Below, one piece after another: positions 21,431-31,738 of a DNA stretch of 64,000 nucleotides. Positions within the stretch are counted from its first letter, which is position 1, and every line of letters starts with the position of its first letter. The DNA lies in assembly GCA_028023455.1 (NCBI GenBank), contig JAQFVV010012395.1:6266001-6330000 (forward strand), written 5' to 3'. The notes below the pieces were generated by a model. The model saw only the letters and a program-made list of their open reading frames with translations. It did not search any database and was not told the origin of the DNA. The DNA comes from Epiperipatus broadwayi (lineage: Eukaryota > Onychophora > Udeonychophora > Euonychophora > Peripatidae). The position numbers and the translations under genes were made by a program.

Positions 21431-24400
21431 CTAAATTTAAATTATAGAGACTATCTTTTCTGTATCTATGTCCAGAACATTTATGTGAATATTATAATTA
21501 CCAAGAAAAAAATCTTTGGTATTGATATTATAACAGGTCTGTATGTGTGCACAAATATATATAAAGTAAAAGAAAAGTAGAAATAAACACAGACAAAAAT
21601 TTTTGTAGATATTTTCTACATTTCCTGGAATAAAAATAATTAATAAAGGGCTAAATAATTCTGAATTTAAAATAGAATTGTAGTATAAATTAACACATTT
21701 AAAAAGGTCTAAATAAATTAATATTGTATTCTGATTTTGAATTTAAAAACAAGCATGATTTATTTTTGAAATAATGCTTTATACATTTCTTTATCTATTT
21801 TAGAAAATCTTTGTAGATTACAAATTTCAAAAAGTGGCTTTCAATTAAAAGTGATTTGAAAAGAGTAAAACCATCTGGATGACACTTTGGTAAAAATCTA
21901 AAAGTAGCTTTTGATTAAAATTTTTTTAAAATCAAGATTAGACAAATTAAAAACAATCTGTAATATGTTATTATCACCCCAATCCAAGACTATGAAAGGA
22001 TAGGATAAAAAAATTATTTTAGTTTGGATAGTAGTTTTTGAAAAGAGAATTGGCTTTAATATTTTTAAGAAGCAGCAGGCCAAATGGGCCAGCTGCAAAG
22101 TCTGATTTTTTAGCTTGGTTTTAATATTCCTGAAATGCTGCTAGCTGATATCAAGGTAGGAGATCCAGCAGCAGTCTATTGATTCACTGGGGAGTTTAGA
22201 TGCACTTAGAAGGAAGACCCACTTCTCTGTCTCTATAGCTTTAAAAGTGGACAAAACAGCTGGCTGACCTAAAGTATATTTGGAACCAAATCAATGCCAA
22301 CATAAAACTTTATATCTTCATGATTATGACAATCCTGAACTATACTTTCCTGATGGACTAAAAACCAAGCTCACCAGGAGAAAGCTTGAAGAATTGGTAT
22401 GCGTGTGCTGTTGTTGTCTACACTTGTAGGGAACCACAGATAAATGTGTTGCACATATATAACATGAGTTGTTTTAGATAATTCATTTTTTAAAAAATGA
22501 CATTCTAAAAAGTGAGATATATAATATAAAACAGTATTATCTTAAATTGTTAAAACTATATTTTTTAAAAAAGACTGCTTGGATTAAAAAAATCTAAGAA
22601 TCAGAATTAACATTAAAGATATTTTAAAATCTTTTAGAGAAGCAACCTGTGATAGTGAGAGAGATATATAGATCAATATGATTTTAAAATAATCATTTGT
22701 TGAAGGAATATTATTAGACATTTATTTAAAAAGAAAAACTTTTATTATGTACCATCAAAGAATTAAATAACATGATTCACTTTTTTTTAATACTTTCAGT
22801 ATTGAATTAATTATGGAAAGTATATTTTGAATAGCTTTTATTATTGTAACAAATTAAAATATATAATATAAATGTCAATGTACACATACATTCCTATGAG
22901 TACAACATATATGTTAAATCAAGAATTAATTACATATTATAAAATTAATGACTTTATTTTGACAAAATGAAATATATGCTAGACATCAGAAAGTGCCCAC
23001 AATTAAATATGCACACACATGTATATTAAATATGTTATTAAATATGCATTAAACTGAATTTCATTTATAGAATTATGATAATATTTTATATTAAATAATA
23101 AATTATACTGTGTTGATGTGAGATGATGTGTATAGGTATTTTATGTAAACCTATTGGAACATGTATCTAAATCATAATGTAATAACTTGAGTTGTGTATA
23201 GTAATTTTGTAAATCACAAATGTGATAATTTTTTTATTGTATATTAATCAAAATCAAAAGCCTTCTAATTGTAGAGTCATATTCTAAAGACATTAATATC
23301 ATTTTTTATTATTGTTGCTTTAATAAACTTGTATTTCTTTGTTAAAATTATTCCAGTGACTCAATTCTCAAGTTTAGAATATTGTATGTTTGCATCATCT
23401 CTTGATCACTGTGACAGTTATAGATCTTGTGTTCATCGAGATAGATTTGAGCATAATCATCTGATATATGTTAAACAGGAATGTATTTTAATGCTTTAGG
23501 GGCAGCCAGTATGACATTGTCCTGGCTTGGCATGAGGATTATATTCTTCAAAGCCCCTGCACTACATTTTATTTTAGTTTAGTCTTAGAAGTGAAGTTTA
23601 TAATTGGCCACTGTATTAATAGCACTAAGTGGCCAGAGCATTGATGATGATCAGCATGTTTTAATATCCCAGCATTATGTTTTTATCGTTGTGTATTCTG
23701 ATGGATTAGCACTTAAATAATGTATCATAATTAATGTTTTCAATTTGCCACAAGTTGGCAAGGTCTAAATAGTTAGCCTGATCTACAGAAGACTCATTTC
23801 CAATCCAGTCACCAGATTGACTGTTGATTTATATTTTTTATTGTTCAAATCCAGCCACAAGATGGTCTGTTGATTTATTTGATTGATGGATCATTCATGA
23901 TGATGGATGAGTATTTAACTCACTTGAACTTATTTTTACTGTTGATAATGTTGGTGAATTTGGTTATTTATAGTTGCTCTAAGGAGTTAACTGGCTGATC
24001 TCTCAATGAACTCTCACAAAAGATCTATTGATTTTGTGCTCTCTATCTTAATATATAAAATTTCTTATATATTTTTTTTGATACTAATATCTCTTACTTC
24101 AATATTAATATCTAGAATACACTTTACTTTAATATCTTAATATTTTGTATGTATATATTAAATTTCAATTATTGTTGAAATATTTTGCCATCACCCCAGG
24201 TATGATTACCCTGATACCCCATCCCATTACGTTATATAACGGTTGCATCCACTCCATAATAATGTCTGATCTCGTCTTGTAAATAGATGAACTTGAATTA
24301 TTCTACCAGTGTTGAAGTTTTTCTCTAGTTTTTGTTTTTATTAATGTGAATTCATAAGAGCTATTTGCAGATATTTCGATTTGTGAATGATTTTCCCTTT

Positions 24401-25135
24401 CACCTGACAGGTTTGGAGAAAGGTTACTTAGGCAAACAATGGACAATTATAGTAATTTTTCCACTCAGTCATATTTACATATTGAAATCTAGATCAGCTA
24501 AAAAAAGAGCATTAAAAAGTGTACATAGTCATGCATATATTTATAATATTTAATAATTATATTCAACATACATATTGCCAACAGATAATATAAAAAAATT
24601 TCAGCCCACCCCCCTTACTCTCAAATATTTACCACTGCTTTTGCTATAACTTTCTTAGTTTGTCAGTAAAAGCAAAATAATGGGCTTGGCTAAGATTTTG
24701 AATGCCACTCTAGCCCCAAAAATAGTATTTTTACCCCTTTACTTTACTTACACCAACTTTTTATATTGTACAATCTTTCTCAAGTCTGATCTTCATATCC
24801 AGGTGTTTATAATCCTGTCCTCTTTTTTTTTTTCACAGTTATCTGGGCTGACAGAAAAAAAAAACATTAGTCGTTACAGCTTGTTCTCTCTTTTACATGA
24901 AAAAGATAATGATTAATTACTTGATAATTAATCAACTTTGTTTAATAGTTCTCATTACAAAAAGTATTAATCCCCCCCCCCCACCCACACACACTTCCAG
25001 GCTAATTTATTCGTGGGATGATAAACCTTTTTTTTTTTAATATTTCAATAAATTGTTTCTTTTATTTAAAAAAAAATTTTTTTTAAAAATATTAAATAAT
25101 TTTAAATTTTGGAAAAAATATAGGTTTTCAATCGC
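21431..25135. other. AT-rich intronic DNA with GC-richer patches
   Basis: No gene recognised. Patches at about 22140-22440 and 23500-24030 are less AT-rich and may be old transposon bodies, but no protein motif is readable. Poly-C at 24972-24982. Confidence 0.4.
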
Positions 25136-25504
25136 AAAAAAGGATACTGTGGTATTAGAGTTGCGACATGAAGAATTATAATCGTTTAATCATTAAATTA
25201 ATTAGGTTATTAAATCAAAAACATATTTTAAAATCTACATTTAAAAAAAAAACAATTTAACAAAAAAAAAAAGCGAAAAGCATTAATGTGAAGAATAGTT
25301 AAAATGCGTGTTTAAATCAAATTGAGTGTGTGTTTGCACGTGCATATTCTGCATAATCTATTTTAATACATTGTACAGGCTTACACCTGCATTTATATAT
25401 GTAATGTATGCAGGATTCGAACTCAGACTTTCACACGACCTACAACTCTCAGTGCCATCTTATATTGCTGACTCACCTGATCACACACATGTTGAAAAGA
25501 TAAT

Positions 25505-25550
25505 CATCAATATACGTATTTCGTGCTAAACCAGCACTCATTAAAGTATG
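25505..25550 (-). ncRNA. Hammerhead ribozyme, family A, core damaged
   Basis: Minus strand: core TTAATGA instead of CTGANGA (two changes), perfect stem II GTGCTGGTTTAGCAC, GAAA, palindrome TACGTA, TA, then TTGATGA. Not expected to cleave. Confidence 0.65.
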
Positions 25551-25610
25551 AAGATTGGTTATCTTAATATAAAGCTGAGTACTAATTGTATATATGTGTG
25601 TGGAGATGGT

Positions 25611-25667
25611 AATCTGAACCAACTGATGAGAGCTGTTTTAGCACGAAATATGTATATTGGTGATTAT
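25611..25667 (+). ncRNA. Hammerhead ribozyme, family A, intact core
   Basis: CTGATGA at 25623-25629, stem II GAGCT-GTTTT-AGCAC with one A-A mismatch, GAAA at 25645-25648, tiny stem III TA-TG-TA, U and A before the cut (cleavage expected after 25656), then TTGGTGATT. Stem I pairs CCAA (25619-25622) with TTGG (25657-25660) and AATC (25611-25614) with GATT (25662-25665). All core bases match consensus. The very short stem III is as described for PLE hammerheads, which are thought to work better as dimers. Confidence 0.78.
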
Positions 25668-26100
25668 TTATCTTTTCAACATGTGTGTGATCAGGTGAGT
25701 CAGCAATATAAGATGGCACTAAGAGTTGTAGGTCGTGTGAAAGTCTGAGTTCGAATCCCGCATATATTACATATATAAATGCAGGTGTAAGCCTGTACAA
25801 TGTATTAAAATAGATTATGCAGAATATGCACGTGCAAACACACACTCAATTTGATTTAAACACGCATTTTAACTATTCTTCACATTAATGCTTTTCGTAT
25901 TTTTTTTTTTTGTTAAATTGTTTTTTTTTTTTAAATGTAGATTTTAAAATATGTTTTTGATTTAATAACCTAATTAATTTAATGATTAAACGGTTATAAT
26001 TCTTCATGTCGCAGCTCTAATACCACAGTACCCAAAAAAGTTATTTTTTCTCTTACTTGACAATTGACTGATTATATCTATATACATGCATATATATATT

Positions 26101-26224
26101 CAAACCATGCTCCCAAATGTTATATTTCAGCAACACCCTCTGTGAACAAATATAAAGTCTGAATTTTATATTTATTCACAGAGGGTGTTGCTGAAATATG
26201 ATAAAATTTGGGAGGGTGATTTGA
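26101..26224. repeat. Inverted repeat with about 55-bp arms
   Basis: CAGCAACACCCTCTGTGAA (left arm, 26129 onward) pairs with TTCACAGAGGGTGTTGCTG (right arm), with extensions on both sides and a spacer of about 10 bp near 26157-26165. It lies 60 bp from the end of the family A dimer. Type unknown. Confidence 0.8.
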
Positions 26225-26282
26225 ATATTTTCTATTTAATATTCAGTTAGTGATGTGCATTAGAATATATATTTATACACGC

Positions 26283-26797
26283 ACATTAAAAGCACTCAAA
26301 GTTTTGAACAAAGAATCACAAATATAATGAATCAATCTATTCTTGTAGCTCTGATATTTATAAGCATACTTTTACCAACATTGTTGGTAATTCAGATTGA
26401 AATTAATATACTAGTAATATGGAATATGGCACTTAATAATTATTAAACTAATAACAATTATACAAAGCTATCTCTCTTTAACACCTTGATTATAATAATT
26501 AAATAAGATATAATATATAAAAACATTCGATTAAACATAGCTCAGTATATATGTAAACTAAGGGAGTAAATCAGCCTTCCCCCGTTCCAAGCTATGAATG
26601 AGATTCTTCTCCAGCCTTGTATAATTGATTATTAGTTTAATAACTATTAAATGTCATATTTACATCTGGCTGATATATTATTTCACTCTGAATGACTAAC
26701 AACATTGACCATGGTACGCTTATAATCATCAGAGCTCTAGGAATATGTGGATTCATTCTATTCTTGATCCTTTGTTCATATTTGGAGTCCTTTTAAT
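26283..26797. repeat. Inverted repeat pair, arms about 190 bp
   Basis: Left arm about 26283-26475 and right arm about 26600-26797 are diverged inverted copies (GAACAAAGAATC / GATCCTTTGTTC; TTATTAAACTAATAA / TTATTAGTTTAATAA). Old and unclassified; the right arm contains CTGATGA on the minus strand but no GAAA in place. Confidence 0.55.
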
Positions 26798-27922
26798 TTA
26801 TAGCCTGAGCAAAGATGGTCTACTCTTTTTGTCTTCATATACATTAAGCTATATATAATACTTTAGAAACATAAAGATGGTGATAACTATATAAACTGTA
26901 GAGAACAATAATTTTGTTACTTCATTCATGAATATCGATCATTAATTTAATACTAATAAAGCATTAATATATGCTACTTATTCACTATCTATATACATAT
27001 AATAGCTACATCAGTAAAAGACATGAGACCCCAATATATACCTACACAGTATGTCTAGTAAAAATGTGACTAGTTACTAGTTCTTTTTTAAGCTGCCTAT
27101 AGTGCCATCTCTGAATCAATGACTGTATTATGTAGCAACATAATTGATCTATTCACCACAAAATTGTAATTAAGGCACTAACATGTCGGTATTATCAGTT
27201 ACATGAAAGGTGACAGTATGTTTCATACTTTAAACCACAATGAAACAATATGCTAAGATTAAATTGGGCAAAAATTCTATTTGAAATTATTTAAACTGTA
27301 TATGCAGTGAGGTGTAAGAATATTTTAAAATGGTTTACAATATTTCATGATGGCAGGGAAAGCATAAGCATTGATGATGACCTATGAAGGTGAAAAAAAA
27401 AACGGTCAAATTTCATGTTGTAACTCTTGATATAGATACCTTAAAATTTTTATAATAAATAATTAAATAATGTCATTTAATGCGTGTGATTTTGAGATAG
27501 TGTTGCAGGCAACTAGGAGGGTGAACCCAGTCACCTTTTTATTTGGGCACATTACATATAAATATTAAGTAGCAATAGCAATATAAATCTGTCAAGCAAA
27601 AGGAAGGTTTATCTTTTTAACTCTTTTATATTGCATATATATGAGAAAGTGAAGATATTATTTGACTTATAACACTTTATTGAACTGTGAAATTGTATTG
27701 CAATGACATATTTTTAAGAATTAATAAAGTGTTTAATAAATATGTTATTGAGCCAATTTTTCCAAATTTATAAAAATCCATTATATTGCAACTATCACCA
27801 GTACATAAATGCTTCAAACTATCCATTCTCATTATATATCTGTTTGGGAAAAAGTCTTCACTTCTCAACTGAATTAGAGATTTAAACATTTGGGCCTGCG
27901 TACCAATGACATGAAAGAATAG

Positions 27923-28589
27923 TTGTATTTATATATTGGGCTATTTCCATAATCTAATATTAAGTATTGAATGTCTTTAGAAAAATTTAACTAGTCATAT
28001 TTTCCAATTAGTTCAACTGTTAGTAGTAGCAAACAAGTTAGTATATGCACAATGTTTCCAGAGGTATTATTTTCTTCTCATTTTCAAGTGTTGCTGACCT
28101 GACATTGAATATTAAGGTAATGCTCTAATCAACTGGGTCATGCTGCCAAAGGCAACAGTCAGTAGAAATTTCATATATTTGATCTATGAGGTTTCTCCTG
28201 ATTTCTTCACTTTTTCCTTAACATCAAAGTTGGTTAGTGGTTTCCATACATTATGTATAGTCACTAAAATTAAAGCAGGCAAAACTCACTATACGTATAG
28301 TCACTCACAGCAAGCTAGAGTAATCAATGGATGCCAGAAGGCAATATGTATAGTGAGTTTTGCCTGTTTTAATAACAGTTATAAGCAAGTATAAGAAATG
28401 GTGATCATGTGATGTATAGTCACCCTAAGTTGACTTGTGGGGTTATTTGCCATTGTCATGTGAGCAGCTTCTTTGAATTTAGATAAAGTTAAATTTTTCT
28501 AAAGACATTTAATATTTAAATTAGATGATGGAAATAGTTCAATATATAAATAGAACCGATATATCATCATGACAAACCTTCAGGAAAAC
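27923..28589 (-). mobile_element. tRNA-headed repeat, asymmetric inverted dimer
   Basis: A long minus-strand copy (27923 to about 28485) is followed by only the tail of a plus-strand copy (about 28487-28589, TAAATTTTTCTAAAGACATT.. to ..AACCTTCAGGAAAAC). The whole is flanked by a perfect 14-bp duplication, ACATGAAAGAATAG, at 27909-27922 and 28590-28603. The copy matches 46885-47365 and has a tRNA-like segment near 28095-28145 (minus). It was later split by an insertion at about 28262-28414. Confidence 0.78.
28262..28414. mobile_element. Family B fragment nested in the tRNA-headed repeat
   Basis: Inverted pair of family B distal segments (AGGCAAAACTCACTATAC / GTATAGTGAGTTTTGCCT) with the family tail ..GGTGATCATGTGATG. 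It lies between copies of ATGTATAGTCAC (28251-28262 and about 28412-28423), a 9-12 bp target duplication. The uninterrupted homologue at 46945-46970 (GTGACTATACATAATGTATG) gives the empty site. The ribozyme part is missing. Confidence 0.7.
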
Positions 28590-29789
28590 ACATGAAAGAA
28601 TAGAATTGAAACAGGAATAGGTAGATAATCTTGCACTGTACTTTGTGTTTTTTTCTTTTCTTGTTCTATAGTGCTACTATTAATTATCATGCACATAATC
28701 CTTGCAATAATTTATTACATTTATATACATGTAAATATGTGATTGTTTGTTCACATATGTTCATAGATAAAAATACTTATATATAATTTTTGGATAGAAA
28801 CTGTACATACAAATTTGAAAACAACATTGGTCTTTTGTATTTATCTACTGTGCATTTGAAACTGATCAGGACTTTTATATTCATGGTAATGATAATAATC
28901 CTATGAAAATTTATTATTGATATTTCATTGAGAATGCAACATATTTTTCAGAATTTAGAACTTTGTAAGTTATAAGATTGTGTATTGCATTTTGGTTCTT
29001 TTTTTTTTTTAATTCTCAATGCCATTTAATTAAGAGACATGAAAATATTTTATTTTATTTCATAATTTTTCCAAGTAATATTTAATTTTTTCAAGCTTGT
29101 TGACCCTTTTAAAAATATCCAACAGCCTTTTTCCATCTACATTGGTTCCATTTTTCCCCAGAATATAGTTCATTGAAAATGAGGTCACATTTTGTTAATT
29201 TACATATTTCCTTTTTTCCTACTTTTGGCATTCATTTGGTTAGTAATCTGTCTGATGTACAAATAGCAGTAGACTTGGTGTGGGATTTTATAGGTTCTGT
29301 GAAATTCCAATGAAATTTTGTTCTTGAATATTCAAATGATTCTTTAATTTTTTTATAGGTTGTTTAAAATATGCAGTTGTTTTTATGGAAAACTCTATCA
29401 GAAACATCTTTTATGTAGTGTAGGATTGTCTCCATCCCTCTGCTTCACTAGTTTTTGCATTTTTAAAAATACCTTGATTAATAACATAGCAGCTTGACAG
29501 AAGAATTTTTTTAAAATAAAATTACACTCCCGATAGATGTGTCAGAAAACTTTATAGTTTATTTAATAGATTTTAGGTACAAAAAATAATTGAACATGAA
29601 ATTAGTAGGAAAAGACAAATATTGATAAACTTCTGCTTTTCACTATTATCCTGCTCAGTTATTTTCTGCAAATGAAATTCATTTATGTAGTACTAAAAAT
29701 TTTTTTGGTGATATTCATGCTCACCAGGGAGCCTTTTACTCACAAAAAAGGATGCTTCTTGGCTATAATTATAACTACAGTATTATTCA

Positions 29790-30360
29790 TAGGGTCCTCT
29801 TATGCAACATTTTTTTTCAATCACTATTATTTATCATAAGCTTGAGTAATCAATATATGCTAGATGTAATTCCTTTTAAATTCCCATTCATTTTCCCAGA
29901 CTAGTTTATGGTTTAAGGCCTTTGCTTGTGAAAAGTTTTGAATCTGGATCAAGTGTCTAACATTAAATTTCTATTCATATTCCTAGATTAGTTTTTGGTT
30001 TTAAATACTTTGCCAGTATAAGGGTTTTGAACATAAATCTAATGCACCTACCTATACATTTTTTGGATTTAATGCACTTCCCATCCAGAGTCATCTTTTA
30101 ACCCTTTTTAAAGAAACTATGAACCTGAAATTAAAAAAATTTATTAATGTTCTAAGTCCAAGCCAATTCACTTGCATAGTTGGGTATCTATACAATTGGA
30201 TGTCCTCAGTTTTGTATAACTATAAGCACCTCCATTTCTTAACCATGATACTTTTCAAGAGCTAACTATTTATTCCTCTTTAGCTTGGCCACTCATATGC
30301 AAGCTTGAATAATCAATAAAAGGTAGATGTCCTTATTAAATCCCTATCCAGTTCTGATCC
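29790..30360 (-). repeat. Decayed family B copies
   Basis: Minus-strand remnants in a row: CCAGACTAGTTTATGGTTTAA near 29897, CTAGATTAGTTTTTGG near 29984, and a piece with GTAATCAATATATGC near 29846 and AATAATCAATAAAAGG near 30308. Ribozyme cores no longer legible. Confidence 0.45.
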
Positions 30361-30997
30361 TTTTATATTATTATTAGTATTTTTTTTTCTTTGGTAATTT
30401 AAAAATTATGACATTTCATCCTTATATAAAAAAGTCACAGATAAAATTAATTATGTTTTCTATAATATATATACAATAAAAAAAATTGGTGAAATAGTTT
30501 ATGTATCAAGTATAAAATGCTATTTAAATTTTAGGTTGTCAATAAAATGCTGTGTTGGGTCTATTCATTCATGTATCAGAGAGAGACCAATTATTAGAAT
30601 CAGTATCAAACGAAAGGAACATATTCTTGCAATTGTGAAAAAATATAATATAGCAGTTATTTATTCACATATTCAAATTAACAAAACATTGTTATTTTTA
30701 ATCTATATTCTGTTAAATTGATCAAAGCAACCAGAGATAACTGAAAGGTTGTGAAGTTTACTGATAATCTGAGAAGCAAGAAGTGAATGTGTAAAGTCAA
30801 TAAATTAAATGCTATCTGAAAAAAATATATTAGAAAAGAGGGTAAAAAAACTCTTTATGGCCTTTAGCCTATAAAGTTTGAGAATAAAAAAAAATAATAA
30901 TTAAAATATCATAACTACACTGCAATTGAGAGTTATTTATTATTCTATTTTTATAGTATTACTGATTCATTTTGAAATAAAAAGCAAATAAATACAA

Positions 30998-31379
30998 AAC
31001 ATCACATGATCACTATCTTATACTAGCACATAATTGTTATTAAACAAGGCAAAACTCTTTCCATACAGTAGTGCCACCCTGTGCCAACCAGAGTAATCAA
31101 TGGATGCCAGAAGGCTTGTGCATAAAATTCCTATCTGGTGCCTATTCATCCAATATCCCCAGACTAGTTGCTGGAGGGTTGCATTAGATCCTAAGATCTA
31201 GGTGCAGTGCTCTCAGATCCAAGGCTCCTCACTGACGAAGGCCACAAGCCAGAAACTAGTCTGGGGATATTGGATGAGTAGGCACTAGATAGGGATTTTA
31301 TGCACAAGCCTTCTGGCATCCATTGATTACTCTGGTTGGCACAGGGTGGCACAACTGTAAGGAGAGAGTTTTGCCTTGT
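30998..31379. mobile_element. Family B hammerhead element, inverted dimer
   Basis: A 382-bp insertion flanked by a perfect 13-bp duplication, CAAATAAATACAA, at 30985-30997 and 31380-31392. The left arm (minus) has the full tail (ATCACATGATCACTATC..AGCACATAATTG) and body, but its ribozyme is cut short at AGTTGCTGG. The right arm (plus) starts with a complete hammerhead, runs through the body and stops at TTTTGCCTT without the tail. Arm sequences agree almost base for base. No coding capacity. Confidence 0.85.
31226..31267 (+). ncRNA. Hammerhead ribozyme, family B, intact core
   Basis: Stem I TCCTCA (31226-31231) pairs with TGGGGA (31262-31267). Core CTGACGA at 31232-31238 fits CTGANGA. Stem II GGC/GCC closes around CACAA; GAAA is at 31252-31255, stem III is the palindrome CTAG, and the cleavage triplet GTC ends at 31261. 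Every conserved base is present. By analogy with natural hammerheads, self-cleavage after 31261 is predicted. Confidence 0.8.
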
Positions 31380-31584
31380 CAAATAAATACAACAGACTAA
31401 AATATCTTTAACATTGTCTGTACTATTAATTAACATAGTTTTCAATGGTTATCAGTTGTTTCCATTCAAAAATAATATGAGGACATATCTTTATGATTTC
31501 AAGAAGCAAAAAATAATATATGTATTATGATAGAAGTAAATATAACTTTTTGATAGCTTGAATGTAGATGAAATGAGTACAGAA

Positions 31585-31738
31585 GTACTGAAAAACCCCA
31601 GTGAGCTATATGCAAACTGTCAGCAAATATAAATATAGAATGAGCCCACCATAACTTTAGTTTTGATCACAAGCTCATTCTATATTTATGTTTGCTGACA
31701 GTTAGTTTACATATAGCTCACCAGGAGTGTTCAGTACT
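31585..31738. repeat. Inverted repeat with about 62-bp arms
   Basis: AGTACTGAAAAACCCCAGTG.. pairs with ..CACCAGGAGTGTTCAGTACT, with an inner AACTGTCAGCAAATATAAAT segment also mirrored. Spacer near 31650-31672. Unclassified; resembles the other inverted insertions in size. Confidence 0.78.

Larger units (their letters stand above)
25136..26040. mobile_element. 905-bp PLE-type inverted dimer with two hammerheads
   Basis: Arms of roughly 410-425 bp (25136 to about 25550 and about 25620 to 26040) are inverted copies with few differences; both would encode the same 50-residue chance peptide. Each arm ends inward with a family A hammerhead, minus strand on the left and plus strand on the right. 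The central spacer (about 25555-25615) shows that one arm carries extra sequence upstream of the ribozyme. The arm sequence recurs as single copies at 40330-40520 and 57850-58085. Target-site duplication not clear. Confidence 0.82.

Noticed and set aside
25326-25845. Two opposite frames encoding nearly the same 50-residue peptide (MCVCTCIFCIIYFNTLYRLT)
   Set aside because: The identity is caused by the inverted repeat, and the peptide covers a non-coding retroelement end.
26716-26760. CTGATGA on the minus strand at 26726-26732, possible hammerhead
   Set aside because: No GAAA follows the would-be stem II (it reads GTACCATGG), and stem I does not pair.
27365-27415. TTGATGATGACCTATGAAGGTGAAAA..CGGTC, possible hammerhead
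   Set aside because: Stem II and GAAA are suggestive, but the core C is changed and no stem I can be drawn.
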